Below are positions 34,379 to 42,186 of a stretch of 64,000 nucleotides of DNA, piece after piece. The position numbers and the translations under genes were made by a program. The first letter of the stretch is position 1. Each line of letters begins with the position of its first letter. The DNA is from Kangiella geojedonensis (lineage in GTDB: Bacteria; Pseudomonadota; Gammaproteobacteria; Enterobacterales; Kangiellaceae): assembly GCF_000981765.1 (NCBI RefSeq), contig NZ_CP010975.1, forward strand, positions 2,356,001-2,420,000. The letters are read 5' to 3'. Under the pieces are notes generated by a model. It was not told the origin of the DNA. It ran no database searches and saw only the letters and a program-made list of their open reading frames with translations.

Positions 34379-34936
34379 CTATCTGCTCTCAACGAAACAC
34401 TCTTCAACATGATCATCAACCATGCCCGTGGCTTGCATAAAGGCGTAGCAGATGGTGCTGCCAACAAATTTAAAGCCATCTTTTTTCAGTTGTTTCGCCA
34501 TCGCATCTGACTCGGGCGTAGTGGCAGGAACATCTTTTAGGGTTTTTCGATGATTATTAACAGGTTCACCACCCACAAACTGCCACACATAGTCTTTGAA
34601 GCTTTGCTCTCTGGTTATCTCTAAATAGCGCTGGGCGTTGACGATAAAGGCATTCACTTTGAGTTTATTTCTTATAATTCCAGCGTCATTTAACAGCTGT
34701 TCGCGCTTTTTATCATCATATTCTGCAATCTTAACCGGATCAAAATTATCAAACACTTTACGGTAATGTTCGCGTTTCTTGAGTACGGTAATCCAACTCA
34801 AACCTGCCTGAGCACCCTCTAGGCATAGCATCTCGAACAGCTTTTGATCATCGTACTCAGGACGTCCCCACTCGTTGTCGTGGTAGTCTATGTAGAGGGG
34901 ATCGTCACTCACCCAGCCACAGCGTTTTTTTGTCAT
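34379..34936 (-). CDS. tag: DNA-3-methyladenine glycosylase I (Tag)
   Basis: A 185-residue Tag enzyme excising 3-methyladenine. The zinc snap is complete: Cys6 and His19 in 'CGWVSDDPLYIDYHDNEWG', and the His and Cys of 'DDHVEECF' at the end. 'LEGAQAGLSWITVLKKREHYR' (here 'EGAQAGLSWITVL') and 'GFKFVGSTICYAFMQATG' are strongly conserved. Length matches E. coli Tag (187). Confidence 0.96.
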   Translation of the reverse strand: MTKKRCGWVSDDPLYIDYHDNEWGRPEYDDQKLFEMLCLEGAQAGLSWITVLKKREHYRKVFDNFDPVKIAEYDDKKREQLLNDAGIIRNKLKVNAFIVNAQRYLEITREQSFKDYVWQFVGGEPVNNHRKTLKDVPATTPESDAMAKQLKKDGFKFVGSTICYAFMQATGMVDDHVEECFVESR

Positions 34937-34962
34937 TAGGATTCCTTAAGGTTTTTATATCG

Positions 34963-35754
34963 CTAGTCTTTGCTCTTAGCCGAATAACTGGCATTCCACT
35001 TGGTGCCGAAGTAACCAGCCACCACCAACATAATCAAAGCAAAAAACGCCGACACATAAACCAGTAAGTTAGGGTTTCCGGCACCGTTTTTAACCATAAT
35101 GGCGATATAAGCCCACACTCCAACCATCGGATATACAAAGATCGCTGGCTCTAAGCCTTTCTTTACCTGCTTAAAGCTCAGTACCAACGCAAACAACACG
35201 AGGCTCAACGCGCTCTGCATCACGCTAAAACTTGGATCGCTCAGCCAACCTTGGCCATTGTCATTAACCCACCCAATATTCACTAACCACGCTGACTCAT
35301 TCGCCACCAGCGCCACACTGATCCATCCAAAATACAACGCTAAAGTAATGTTGGCACTCACAGGACGAGGTCTTTTATCCAACACGGCCAACAGCAGACT
35401 GATAAAAATTCCCACCATAACCACTAAAGACCAACCAATCAGCAAATACGACCAGACTATAGTCCAAGCCACGGTAAGGGTTAGCGCTAGAGTTAACCAG
35501 CAGTTATAGCTGTAGTCGCCCTCTTCTTTGCGGGAAAATGCCAAACGAACATCTTTTATCGCAACCACCACCAACATGACGAAAATAATACCCCAAATAG
35601 AGAAGGCATAGGGCGCTGGTGTAAATGCTGTTGAAAGCCCTCGGCTAACGGTCGCTTGCGTCTCACCATTAATCCCAACGATACTGCTGTAATAGCTAAT
35701 AAAAATCACCGCAGCGACTAATATCAGGTTGCTAATTGCTTTAATCTTCAACAT
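34963..35754 (-). CDS. TspO/MBR-like multi-helix membrane protein
   Basis: A 263-residue protein with about eight membrane helices. The N-terminal stretch 'FTPAPYAFSIWGIIFVML' is the hallmark of long tryptophan-rich TspO-like proteins; many Trp residues follow. Classical TspO has about 160 residues, so this belongs to a larger related group, function unknown. It sits 26 bases upstream of tag on the same strand and is divergent from glyQ. Confidence 0.7.
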   Translation of the reverse strand: MLKIKAISNLILVAAVIFISYYSSIVGINGETQATVSRGLSTAFTPAPYAFSIWGIIFVMLVVVAIKDVRLAFSRKEEGDYSYNCWLTLALTLTVAWTIVWSYLLIGWSLVVMVGIFISLLLAVLDKRPRPVSANITLALYFGWISVALVANESAWLVNIGWVNDNGQGWLSDPSFSVMQSALSLVLFALVLSFKQVKKGLEPAIFVYPMVGVWAYIAIMVKNGAGNPNLLVYVSAFFALIMLVVAGYFGTKWNASYSAKSKD

Positions 35755-35788
35755 TTGTGCATTCTCCTGAATTTGTTGGCTTTCTAGG

Positions 35789-35817
35789 TTAGAAAATAAC
35801 CCAAATTGCCGTATAAT
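35789..35817 (+). promoter_or_regulatory. Promoter of glyQS
   Basis: A perfect -10 TATAAT (35812-35817) lies 17 bases after a weak -35 TTAGAA (35789-35794). The expected start is near 35824. Confidence 0.65.
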
Positions 35818-35829
35818 CCGACCTTTAAT

Positions 35830-35844
35830 TAGGATCTGATCCTA
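35830..35844. promoter_or_regulatory. Perfect palindrome in the glyQ leader
   Basis: TAGGATC-t-GATCCTA is a 7-1-7 palindrome starting about six bases after the predicted transcription start, a position where a bound repressor would block elongation or promoter clearance. Confidence 0.4.
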
Positions 35845-35879
35845 GTATTCTTATTCATCACCTTAGCGAAGGCATACTT

Positions 35880-36818
35880 GTGACTCAAGCTAACGAAAGT
35901 ACAAAAACATTTCAGGGACTAATTTTAACCCTGCAAAACTACTGGGCCGAACAAGGCTGCGTCATTCAACAACCGCTTGATCTTGAGGTTGGCGCGGGCA
36001 CCTTCCACCCGGCGACATTCCTCCGCGCTATTGGCCCTGAGCCTTGGAGCGCGGCATACGTTCAACCTTGTCGTCGACCGACCGATGGCCGTTATGGTGA
36101 AAACCCAAACCGACTACAACATTATTATCAATATCAAGTTGTTATCAAGCCTTCACCGCTTGATATCCAAGAAATGTACTTGGGCTCACTCAAAGCTATT
36201 GGTATTGATCCGCTAGAACACGACATCCGTTTCGTCGAAGATAACTGGGAATCTCCAACGCTTGGCGCTTGGGGTCTCGGCTGGGAAGTATGGCTCAATG
36301 GCATGGAAGTGACGCAATTTACATACTTCCAACAAGCTGGTGGTATCGAGTGTAAACCAGTGATGGGCGAAATTACTTACGGCTTAGAACGTATCGCCAT
36401 GTACTTGCAAGAAGTCGACAGCATTTACGATCTCGTGTGGACAGATGGTCCTCTGGGTAAAGTTTATTACCGTGACGTGTTTCATCAGAACGAAGTCGAG
36501 CAGTCAAAGTACAACTTTGAACACGCTAATGTTGATAAACTGTTCGAGCTGTTCGATTACTATGAATCAGAGTCTAAGAACCTGATCGATAATAATCTAC
36601 CGCTACCCGCCTATGAGATGGTGCTGAAAGCCTCTCATACCTTTAACTTATTGGATGCTCGTGGCGCTATTTCCGTGACTGAGCGTCAACGTTTCATTTT
36701 GCGCGTCCGTACTATCGCTCGCGCCGTTGCTGAAACCTATTATGCGGCTCGTGAAGAATTAGGCTTCCCGATGCTTAATGGCGAATCGCCACAAGGCGCA
36801 CAAAAGGAGGAACAATAA
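35880..36818 (+). CDS. glyQ: Glycyl-tRNA synthetase alpha subunit
   Basis: A 312-residue alpha subunit of the heterotetrameric GlyRS, holding the catalytic class II core that makes glycyl-adenylate. '[20 protein letters not shown]', '[19 protein letters not shown]' and '[21 protein letters not shown]' (shown in part) are characteristic. The start is GTG, with GAAGG upstream. Its TAA overlaps the ATG of glyS (TAATG), so the subunits are translationally coupled. Confidence 0.98.
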   Translation: MTQANESTKTFQGLILTLQNYWAEQGCVIQQPLDLEVGAGTFHPATFLRAIGPEPWSAAYVQPCRRPTDGRYGENPNRLQHYYQYQVVIKPSPLDIQEMYLGSLKAIGIDPLEHDIRFVEDNWESPTLGAWGLGWEVWLNGMEVTQFTYFQQAGGIECKPVMGEITYGLERIAMYLQEVDSIYDLVWTDGPLGKVYYRDVFHQNEVEQSKYNFEHANVDKLFELFDYYESESKNLIDNNLPLPAYEMVLKASHTFNLLDARGAISVTERQRFILRVRTIARAVAETYYAAREELGFPMLNGESPQGAQKEEQ

Positions 36819-38893
36819 TGACATCCTCTAATCAACATTTTTCCGATCTTTTATTCGAGCTGGGAACTGAAGAACTTCCACCAGTCAGTTTAAAAACACT
36901 GCGTGATGCTTTAAAAGCGAATGTTGCTGAAGCTTTAACAGCTCAAGACTTTAGCTTCGAGTCGATTGAAAGTTATGCCACACCACGACGCTTAGCCTTG
37001 ATCGTGCGTCAGTTAAGCGATGCCCAGCCTGATAAAGAAGTAGAGCGTCTTGGACCAGCAGTAGTTGCGGCTTTTGACGATGACGGCAACCCTAAGCCTG
37101 CGGCAGTGGGTTTTGCAAAATCTTGTGGCGTCGAAGTGGACCAACTTGAAAGAATAGAGACCGACAAAGGCGAACGCCTTGGTTATACCCTTTCGCAAAA
37201 AGGTCAGCCTCTAAGCGAGTTGATAGAACAGAGCCTTAATAGTGCGCTAAAGAAGCTACCGATTCCTAAGCCAATGCGCTGGGGTGATAGCTCCGCACAA
37301 TTTATACGTCCGGTGCACTGGACCGTGCTGTTGCATGGCTCTTCGGTACTAGAAGCAACGATTCTGGATACTAAGACTGGCAATGTTAGCCGTGGTCACC
37401 GCTTTATGGCACAAGGCGATGTTACCTTGCATGATGCCGATGATTACGTGAACAAGCTTAAAGCCCAACACGTTATCGTCAGTTTTGAGCAGCGCCAGAA
37501 ACTGATTGAAGATCAGGTCAAAGCTGCCGCCGAAAAACTGGGGGGCGTGGCACAAATCGAACAGGACTTGCTGGATGAAGTCACTGGGTTGGTTGAATGG
37601 CCTGTCGCACTAACTGGCGAATTTGATACCGAATTCTTAAAAGTTCCAGCTGAGTGTCTAGTGTCATCGATGGCTGAGCACCAAAAGTATTTCCACGTTT
37701 TAGATAAAGACGGCAACTTAATGCCCAACTTTATCACCATCAGTAATATCGAAAGCTCAAACCCTCGTGTGGTGATTGAGGGTAATGAAAAAGTTATTCG
37801 CCCTCGCCTTGCGGATGCCATGTTCTTCTATGAAAAAGATCAGCAAAGCACTCTAGAAAGCCATCAGGAGCGCTTGAAAAAAGTGGTTTTCCAGAATCAG
37901 CTTGGTTCGGTACAAGAAAAAGCTGAACGAGTGGCAGAGCTGGCCAAAACGATCGCGCCGCAAGTGGGTGCTGATCCTGAGCTTGCCCACCGCGCAGGTT
38001 TATTGTCGAAGTGTGACTTGACCACTCAAATGGTTGGTGAGTTCGATAAGCTTCAGGGCATTATGGGCACTTACTACGCCCGCCACGACGGTGAAGACGA
38101 CAGCGTTGCCATCGCCATGACCGAGCAATACCTGCCTAAGTATTCTGGTGATGCGTTAGCGCAAAACCCTGTCGGCCAATGTATCGCTATTGCTGATCGA
38201 GTGGATACACTGGCTGGTATTTTCGGCATTGGCCAGGCACCAAAAGGCGCCAAAGACCCATTTGCACTGCGCCGCGCTTCTATCGGCTTATTAAGAACCA
38301 TTGTAGAAAACCAATTAAGCCTCGATCTGGAGCAATTGGTGGAACAGTCGCTTACCCAGTTTGATGGCAAGCTTACCGATGAATTAGCCGCTGAAAAATT
38401 ACTAAACTTCATTTTTGATCGTTTCCGCGCCTGGTATCTTGATCAAAATGTTAGCGCCAATACAGTTAGCGCGGTAATGGCACTTCGTCCAACCCAACCT
38501 TTGGATTTTGATCAACGCATCAAAGCGGTGCAACATTTCCAAACGTTACCTGAGTCGGAAAGCTTATCAGCAGCCAACAAACGCGTGAAAAACATTCTCG
38601 CTAAAGCTGATATTGAGGTGCCTGACACAATTGATCCAAGTTTATTACAGGACACTGCAGAAAAAGCGCTAGCTGACACCATCGGCACCGTCGAGGCAGA
38701 GCTTGCCACCATTGATAACTATCAAGAACGCTTAACGCGCTTGGCTGCGCTGCGCGATGATGTCGACGCTTTCTTTGACAATGTGATGGTGAATGCCGAT
38801 GACGACGCGGTCAAAGCAAACCGTCTTGCATTGCTCAAGAAATTGGAAGGAATGTTTGGTTCTGTAGCCGATATTTCTTTGCTACAAAACTAA
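36818..38893 (+). CDS. glyS: Glycyl-tRNA synthetase beta subunit
   Basis: A 691-residue beta subunit that binds tRNA-Gly. Hallmarks are 'LLFELGTEELPP' at the start, 'ATPRRLALIV', 'RPVHWTVLLHG', 'LVSSMAEHQKYF', the HD-like region with 'TYYARHDGEDDSVA', and 'KDPFALRRASIGLLR'. The C-terminal 110 residues are the anticodon-binding DALR domain. Length fits E. coli GlyS (689). A strong Shine-Dalgarno (AGGAGG) lies within the end of glyQ. Confidence 0.98.
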   Translation: MTSSNQHFSDLLFELGTEELPPVSLKTLRDALKANVAEALTAQDFSFESIESYATPRRLALIVRQLSDAQPDKEVERLGPAVVAAFDDDGNPKPAAVGFAKSCGVEVDQLERIETDKGERLGYTLSQKGQPLSELIEQSLNSALKKLPIPKPMRWGDSSAQFIRPVHWTVLLHGSSVLEATILDTKTGNVSRGHRFMAQGDVTLHDADDYVNKLKAQHVIVSFEQRQKLIEDQVKAAAEKLGGVAQIEQDLLDEVTGLVEWPVALTGEFDTEFLKVPAECLVSSMAEHQKYFHVLDKDGNLMPNFITISNIESSNPRVVIEGNEKVIRPRLADAMFFYEKDQQSTLESHQERLKKVVFQNQLGSVQEKAERVAELAKTIAPQVGADPELAHRAGLLSKCDLTTQMVGEFDKLQGIMGTYYARHDGEDDSVAIAMTEQYLPKYSGDALAQNPVGQCIAIADRVDTLAGIFGIGQAPKGAKDPFALRRASIGLLRTIVENQLSLDLEQLVEQSLTQFDGKLTDELAAEKLLNFIFDRFRAWYLDQNVSANTVSAVMALRPTQPLDFDQRIKAVQHFQTLPESESLSAANKRVKNILAKADIEVPDTIDPSLLQDTAEKALADTIGTVEAELATIDNYQERLTRLAALRDDVDAFFDNVMVNADDDAVKANRLALLKKLEGMFGSVADISLLQN

Positions 38894-38896
38894 CGC

Positions 38897-39451
38897 ATGA
38901 TCGACTGGTCAACGAAGAAAGTCATTATTCTGGATCGTGATGGTGTCATCAATCACGATTCAGATGCTTATATTAAGTCAGCCGACGAGTGGGTACCTAT
39001 CGCTGGCAGCTTGTCTGCCATAGCGACACTGAATCAAAAGTTTAAAGTCGCGATAGCCACCAACCAGTCTGGGATTGGACGCGGTTTTTATGATGAAACT
39101 GTGCTTTCAAACATGCACCATAAGATGGCTCAGCTTCTTCAAGAGCAAGGCGGCCATATCGATCATATCGAATTTTGCCCTCACCACCCTGATGATGGCT
39201 GCGACTGCCGCAAACCAAAGCCAACCATGCTGGAGCGGATTGCTGAAATCTTTAACGCAACACCTGATCAAGTGGTCTTTATCGGCGACTCCAAATCAGA
39301 CTATGACTGCGCGCAGAACTTTGGCTGCGATTTCGTGTTAGTGCTGACTGGCAAAGGGCTTAAAACTTTAGACAAGTTGGCTGGCAAAGATATTACTATT
39401 GAAAAGAGCTTAGCGAAGCTCACGGAAGGTATAAATCATGGGCTATTATAA
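38897..39451 (+). CDS. gmhB: D-glycero-beta-D-manno-heptose 1,7-bisphosphate 7-phosphatase
   Basis: A 184-residue HAD-family phosphatase of ADP-heptose (LPS core) synthesis. HAD motif I 'ILDRDGVIN' holds the nucleophile and acid Asp, motif II 'ATNQSGIGRG', and motif IV 'FIGDSKSDYDCA'. The zinc loop 'CPHHPDDGCDCRKP' has the Cys-His-Cys-Cys ligands. It starts three bases after glyS, as in many gammaproteobacteria. Confidence 0.96.
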   Translation: MIDWSTKKVIILDRDGVINHDSDAYIKSADEWVPIAGSLSAIATLNQKFKVAIATNQSGIGRGFYDETVLSNMHHKMAQLLQEQGGHIDHIEFCPHHPDDGCDCRKPKPTMLERIAEIFNATPDQVVFIGDSKSDYDCAQNFGCDFVLVLTGKGLKTLDKLAGKDITIEKSLAKLTEGINHGLL

Positions 39452-39827
39452 AAATTCTTTTAAAGCTTCAGCCTCTTCAGAAAGTACCGAGCTTAGCAAT
39501 TTTCGTGGTTGGATCATAATAGCTGGCTTAGCATTCGCAGTACTCTCGTTATTCACACTTGGGAATGAAAATGTTAAAGAAGGCCTATCTGGCTTTTTAA
39601 CCGCAGGAGTAATGATTTTCATTGGAACTGCTATTAGTTTTCTATGCGATAAGCACGTGTTAGGAAGAGTCTTTTTCCTCCTTACAGTCTTATGTGCAAT
39701 GTCAGGTTTAATCTTTTATTCAGTACACCAAGCTACATTTGAACACTTTATTTTTATGGTCCTTGGGCTCACCTATCTTTTAGGTGCTCTTTGGTTTCTT
39801 AGTAAATATCACCTTTCCTTAGATTAA
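39438..39827 (+). CDS. Four-helix membrane protein of unknown function
   Basis: A 129-residue protein with a polar 20-residue N-terminus and four membrane helices (about 25-45, 52-72, 77-95, 103-122). No recognised family. It overlaps gmhB by 14 bases, with AAGG eight bases before the ATG, and is followed two bases later by the next gene, so it is part of the glyQS-gmhB operon. Its codon use looks slightly more AT-rich than the neighbouring genes. Confidence 0.75.
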   Translation: MGYYKNSFKASASSESTELSNFRGWIIIAGLAFAVLSLFTLGNENVKEGLSGFLTAGVMIFIGTAISFLCDKHVLGRVFFLLTVLCAMSGLIFYSVHQATFEHFIFMVLGLTYLLGALWFLSKYHLSLD

Positions 39828-39829
39828 TT

Positions 39830-40600
39830 ATGAATACACTTATCGTCGGCACTGGCAAACTTGGTCAGCGTTTTTATAACTACTTGGTCAGCAAGGGCGA
39901 GCAGCCTTACACTTTATCGCGTTCGGAAAAGGCATGGGCAGATAAGCATATTCAGTGTGATTTACTCAAAGTCAGCGATACTTTGCCTGAATTACCAAAA
40001 CTGGATAATGTGTATATCATGCTGGCGCCTGATGAGCGCACTGAGCCTGCCTATCGTCAAACTTATATCCATGCCGTATCGCGCTTGATTCAAGAGCTTC
40101 ATAAGCAACAAACTGAATTTCACTGCACCTTCTTATCCTCTACTTCGGTCTACGAAGGCAATATCGAACCACTGATTGATGAATCCGTGAAGCCGAAGCC
40201 AGCTAACTTCAAAGGTAAGTCGCTACTGGATGCTGAGAAAAGTTTAAAGAACTTGCACCCAATCACCTCTATTGTCCGAGCTTCTGGTCTTTACTCAGCG
40301 GAACGAACTAAGTTGATAGAGAGCTTGTTTGATAAAGATAAATACCTCGACCCTAAATGGCTTAACCTCATCCATGAAGACGATTTGTGTTATTGGTTAC
40401 ACATGGTTGGCAAACGTGAAGTTAGCTTATCCATAGCCTCCGATGGCACGGCTTTTACTCGCCAGCAACTTCAGGATTATAAAGCTGGTGGGGAACGTCC
40501 TTCGGAACAAGCGGCTAAACAATATCACTCAGTTCTACTGAAACGAATTAGCCTCCAGTTCCCTAATATTTTTGAATGGATAGATCAGACTAAAAAGTGA
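39830..40600 (+). CDS. NAD(P)-binding Rossmann protein (YeeZ-like extended SDR)
   Basis: A 256-residue atypical short-chain dehydrogenase. The nucleotide-binding loop is 'LIVGTGKLGQRFYNYL', with 'TFLSSTSVYEG' in the active-site strand and 'SIVRASGLYSAERTKL' (YxxxR-like region) and 'LIHEDDLCYWL' as in YeeZ/SDR-a5 epimerase-like proteins. The enzymatic reaction is unknown. Last gene of the glyQ operon. Confidence 0.86.
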   Translation: MNTLIVGTGKLGQRFYNYLVSKGEQPYTLSRSEKAWADKHIQCDLLKVSDTLPELPKLDNVYIMLAPDERTEPAYRQTYIHAVSRLIQELHKQQTEFHCTFLSSTSVYEGNIEPLIDESVKPKPANFKGKSLLDAEKSLKNLHPITSIVRASGLYSAERTKLIESLFDKDKYLDPKWLNLIHEDDLCYWLHMVGKREVSLSIASDGTAFTRQQLQDYKAGGERPSEQAAKQYHSVLLKRISLQFPNIFEWIDQTKK

Positions 40601-40705
40601 AAAATTGGTCATTCTTGACATTTTAGGGAGTGATCCGCTGGTTCGATCTGTTACAATTTGTGCCGCTAACCCCCCAAAAGATATAGACTTGCGAGATTTT
40701 TGATT

Positions 40706-41437
40706 ATGACAATGAAAAAGAATTTAATTGCTTTAGCACTTTGTGCTGCTGCTCCTGCAGCATTTGCTGACGGCCTGCTTTCTGATGCGCCAGAAGAAGG
40801 TCATCAAGGTAATATTGATCTTGGTTATATCAGCACATCAGGTAACACTGATACAGAAAGCCTTAATGGTGCATTCGATTGGGTCGCACGCGCTTCTGAG
40901 AACTGGGCAACAGGCATTCAAATTACGGGCGTCAGTAACTCAAGCGAAGAAGAGCGAGATGCTGAGCAATATACGTTTGCTTGGAACAACCGTTATGACA
41001 TCAGCGAGAAAAGCTTTTTCTACGGCATACTAGATTATAAAAACGATTATTTCGGTGCTTATGATTATCAAGCGGGCGCATACTTAGGCTATGGTCACCA
41101 GTTCTATAAAAGCGATGATGGTCACTTCTCGCTAGGTATTGGTCTTGGTTACCGTATTAATGCCGTCTTCATCGGTGAAGACGAGAAAGAAAGCGTGATT
41201 CGTGGCGATTTAGATTTTGCTCACCAGTTGACGGACAACGCTCGCTTTACTCAGACGGTAAGCGCCGTGTGGGGGCAGGAAGTTGATACTTATGTTTCTC
41301 GTTCTGCGATTTCGACTAAAATCTCTGAGAACCTAGCCATGAAGTTATCTTACCTAGTAAACTATAACTCAGTGGTTCCAGCGGGCGCTGAAAAGACTGA
41401 CCGCACCACAACGGTTGGTATTAGTTATAGTTTCTAA
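40706..41437 (+). CDS. DUF481 outer-membrane beta-barrel protein (YdiY-like)
   Basis: About 243 residues with a signal peptide (to about residue 22, 'PAAFADG') and the DUF481 pattern 'GNIDLGYISTSGNTDTESLNG', followed by alternating amphipathic strands and a C-terminal 'VGISYSF' ending in Phe, the outer-membrane insertion signal. Function unknown; E. coli YdiY is acid-inducible. Three in-frame starts exist (TTG 40700, ATG 40706, ATG 40712); 40706 is chosen with low certainty. Confidence 0.9.
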   Translation: MTMKKNLIALALCAAAPAAFADGLLSDAPEEGHQGNIDLGYISTSGNTDTESLNGAFDWVARASENWATGIQITGVSNSSEEERDAEQYTFAWNNRYDISEKSFFYGILDYKNDYFGAYDYQAGAYLGYGHQFYKSDDGHFSLGIGLGYRINAVFIGEDEKESVIRGDLDFAHQLTDNARFTQTVSAVWGQEVDTYVSRSAISTKISENLAMKLSYLVNYNSVVPAGAEKTDRTTTVGISYSF

Positions 41438-41453
41438 CTTCAGCTATCATGCT

Positions 41454-41482
41454 AAAAAAACCGGCTAAAAGCCGGTTTTTTT
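41454..41482. terminator. Bidirectional terminator
   Basis: Seven A's, ACCGGC-taaaa-GCCGGT, seven T's, between the convergent DUF481 and carbonic anhydrase genes. Confidence 0.95.
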
Positions 41483-41518
41483 ATACCAATTATTTGTTGA
41501 GCCAGCTTAAACTTCGCT

Positions 41519-42049
41519 CTAACCTTCTAAATGCTCGTTCTTAAGACGCACATAATTATCGGCAGAATATTTGAAGAATTTAATCTCTTCATCCGTTAAC
41601 TTGCGGATTTTCCTTGCTGGAGAGCCTACCCACAAAAAGCCACCGGTTAGTTCTCTTCCAGGAGGAACTAGGCTATTTGCGCCGATAATCGCATTCTCAC
41701 GAACAACGGCGCCATCCATTACCACAGCTCCCATTCCAATCAAGCAGTTATCTTCAATAGTGCAGCCATGTAGTATAGCCTTATGACCAACAGTCACATT
41801 ATCGCCGATAATTAAATCATGCCCTTCTGGGTCATAGGGCCCTGCATGGGTAACATGACAAACGGTACCATCTTGAATGCTGGTGCGTTTACCAACACGA
41901 ATAGCGTGAACATCCCCACGGAGTACAGCCATTGGCCAGATGGAGCTATCTTCACCTATTTCAACGTCGCCCAGTACCAGTGCGGTATCATCAACAAACG
42001 TTTTATCGGCAATTTTTGGTGTTTTTTTCTGAAAAGTACGAATAGTCAT
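41519..42049 (-). CDS. yrdA: Gamma-carbonic anhydrase family protein (YrdA-like)
   Basis: A 176-residue left-handed beta-helix protein with hexapeptide repeats. 'WPMAVLRGDVHAIRVGKRTSIQDGTVCHVTH' region (parts 'VLRGDV', 'TSIQDGTVCHVTH') and 'VTVGHKAILHGCTI' supply the three zinc His ligands. Members form trimers. Carbonic anhydrase activity is proven for only some relatives, so the function is tentative. Confidence 0.93.
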   Translation of the reverse strand: MTIRTFQKKTPKIADKTFVDDTALVLGDVEIGEDSSIWPMAVLRGDVHAIRVGKRTSIQDGTVCHVTHAGPYDPEGHDLIIGDNVTVGHKAILHGCTIEDNCLIGMGAVVMDGAVVRENAIIGANSLVPPGRELTGGFLWVGSPARKIRKLTDEEIKFFKYSADNYVRLKNEHLEG

Positions 42050-42124
42050 AGACTGTGTTTTCGATAAGCTTGCCCCATTTTAGCGGTAAACTCGATAATC
42101 GCAAAATAAAACTCCTGCTATCAT

Positions 42125-42152
42125 TTGACAAACCCTACCTAGGGGCTATTCT
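42125..42152 (+). promoter_or_regulatory. Sigma-70 promoter of the PAS-GGDEF-EAL gene
   Basis: A perfect -35 TTGACA (42125-42130), 16-base spacer, -10 TATTCT (42147-42152), 35 bases before the ATG at 42187. Confidence 0.72.
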
Positions 42153-42186
42153 AAAGAAGGACAAAATTTAGCAAAGAATAATTATT

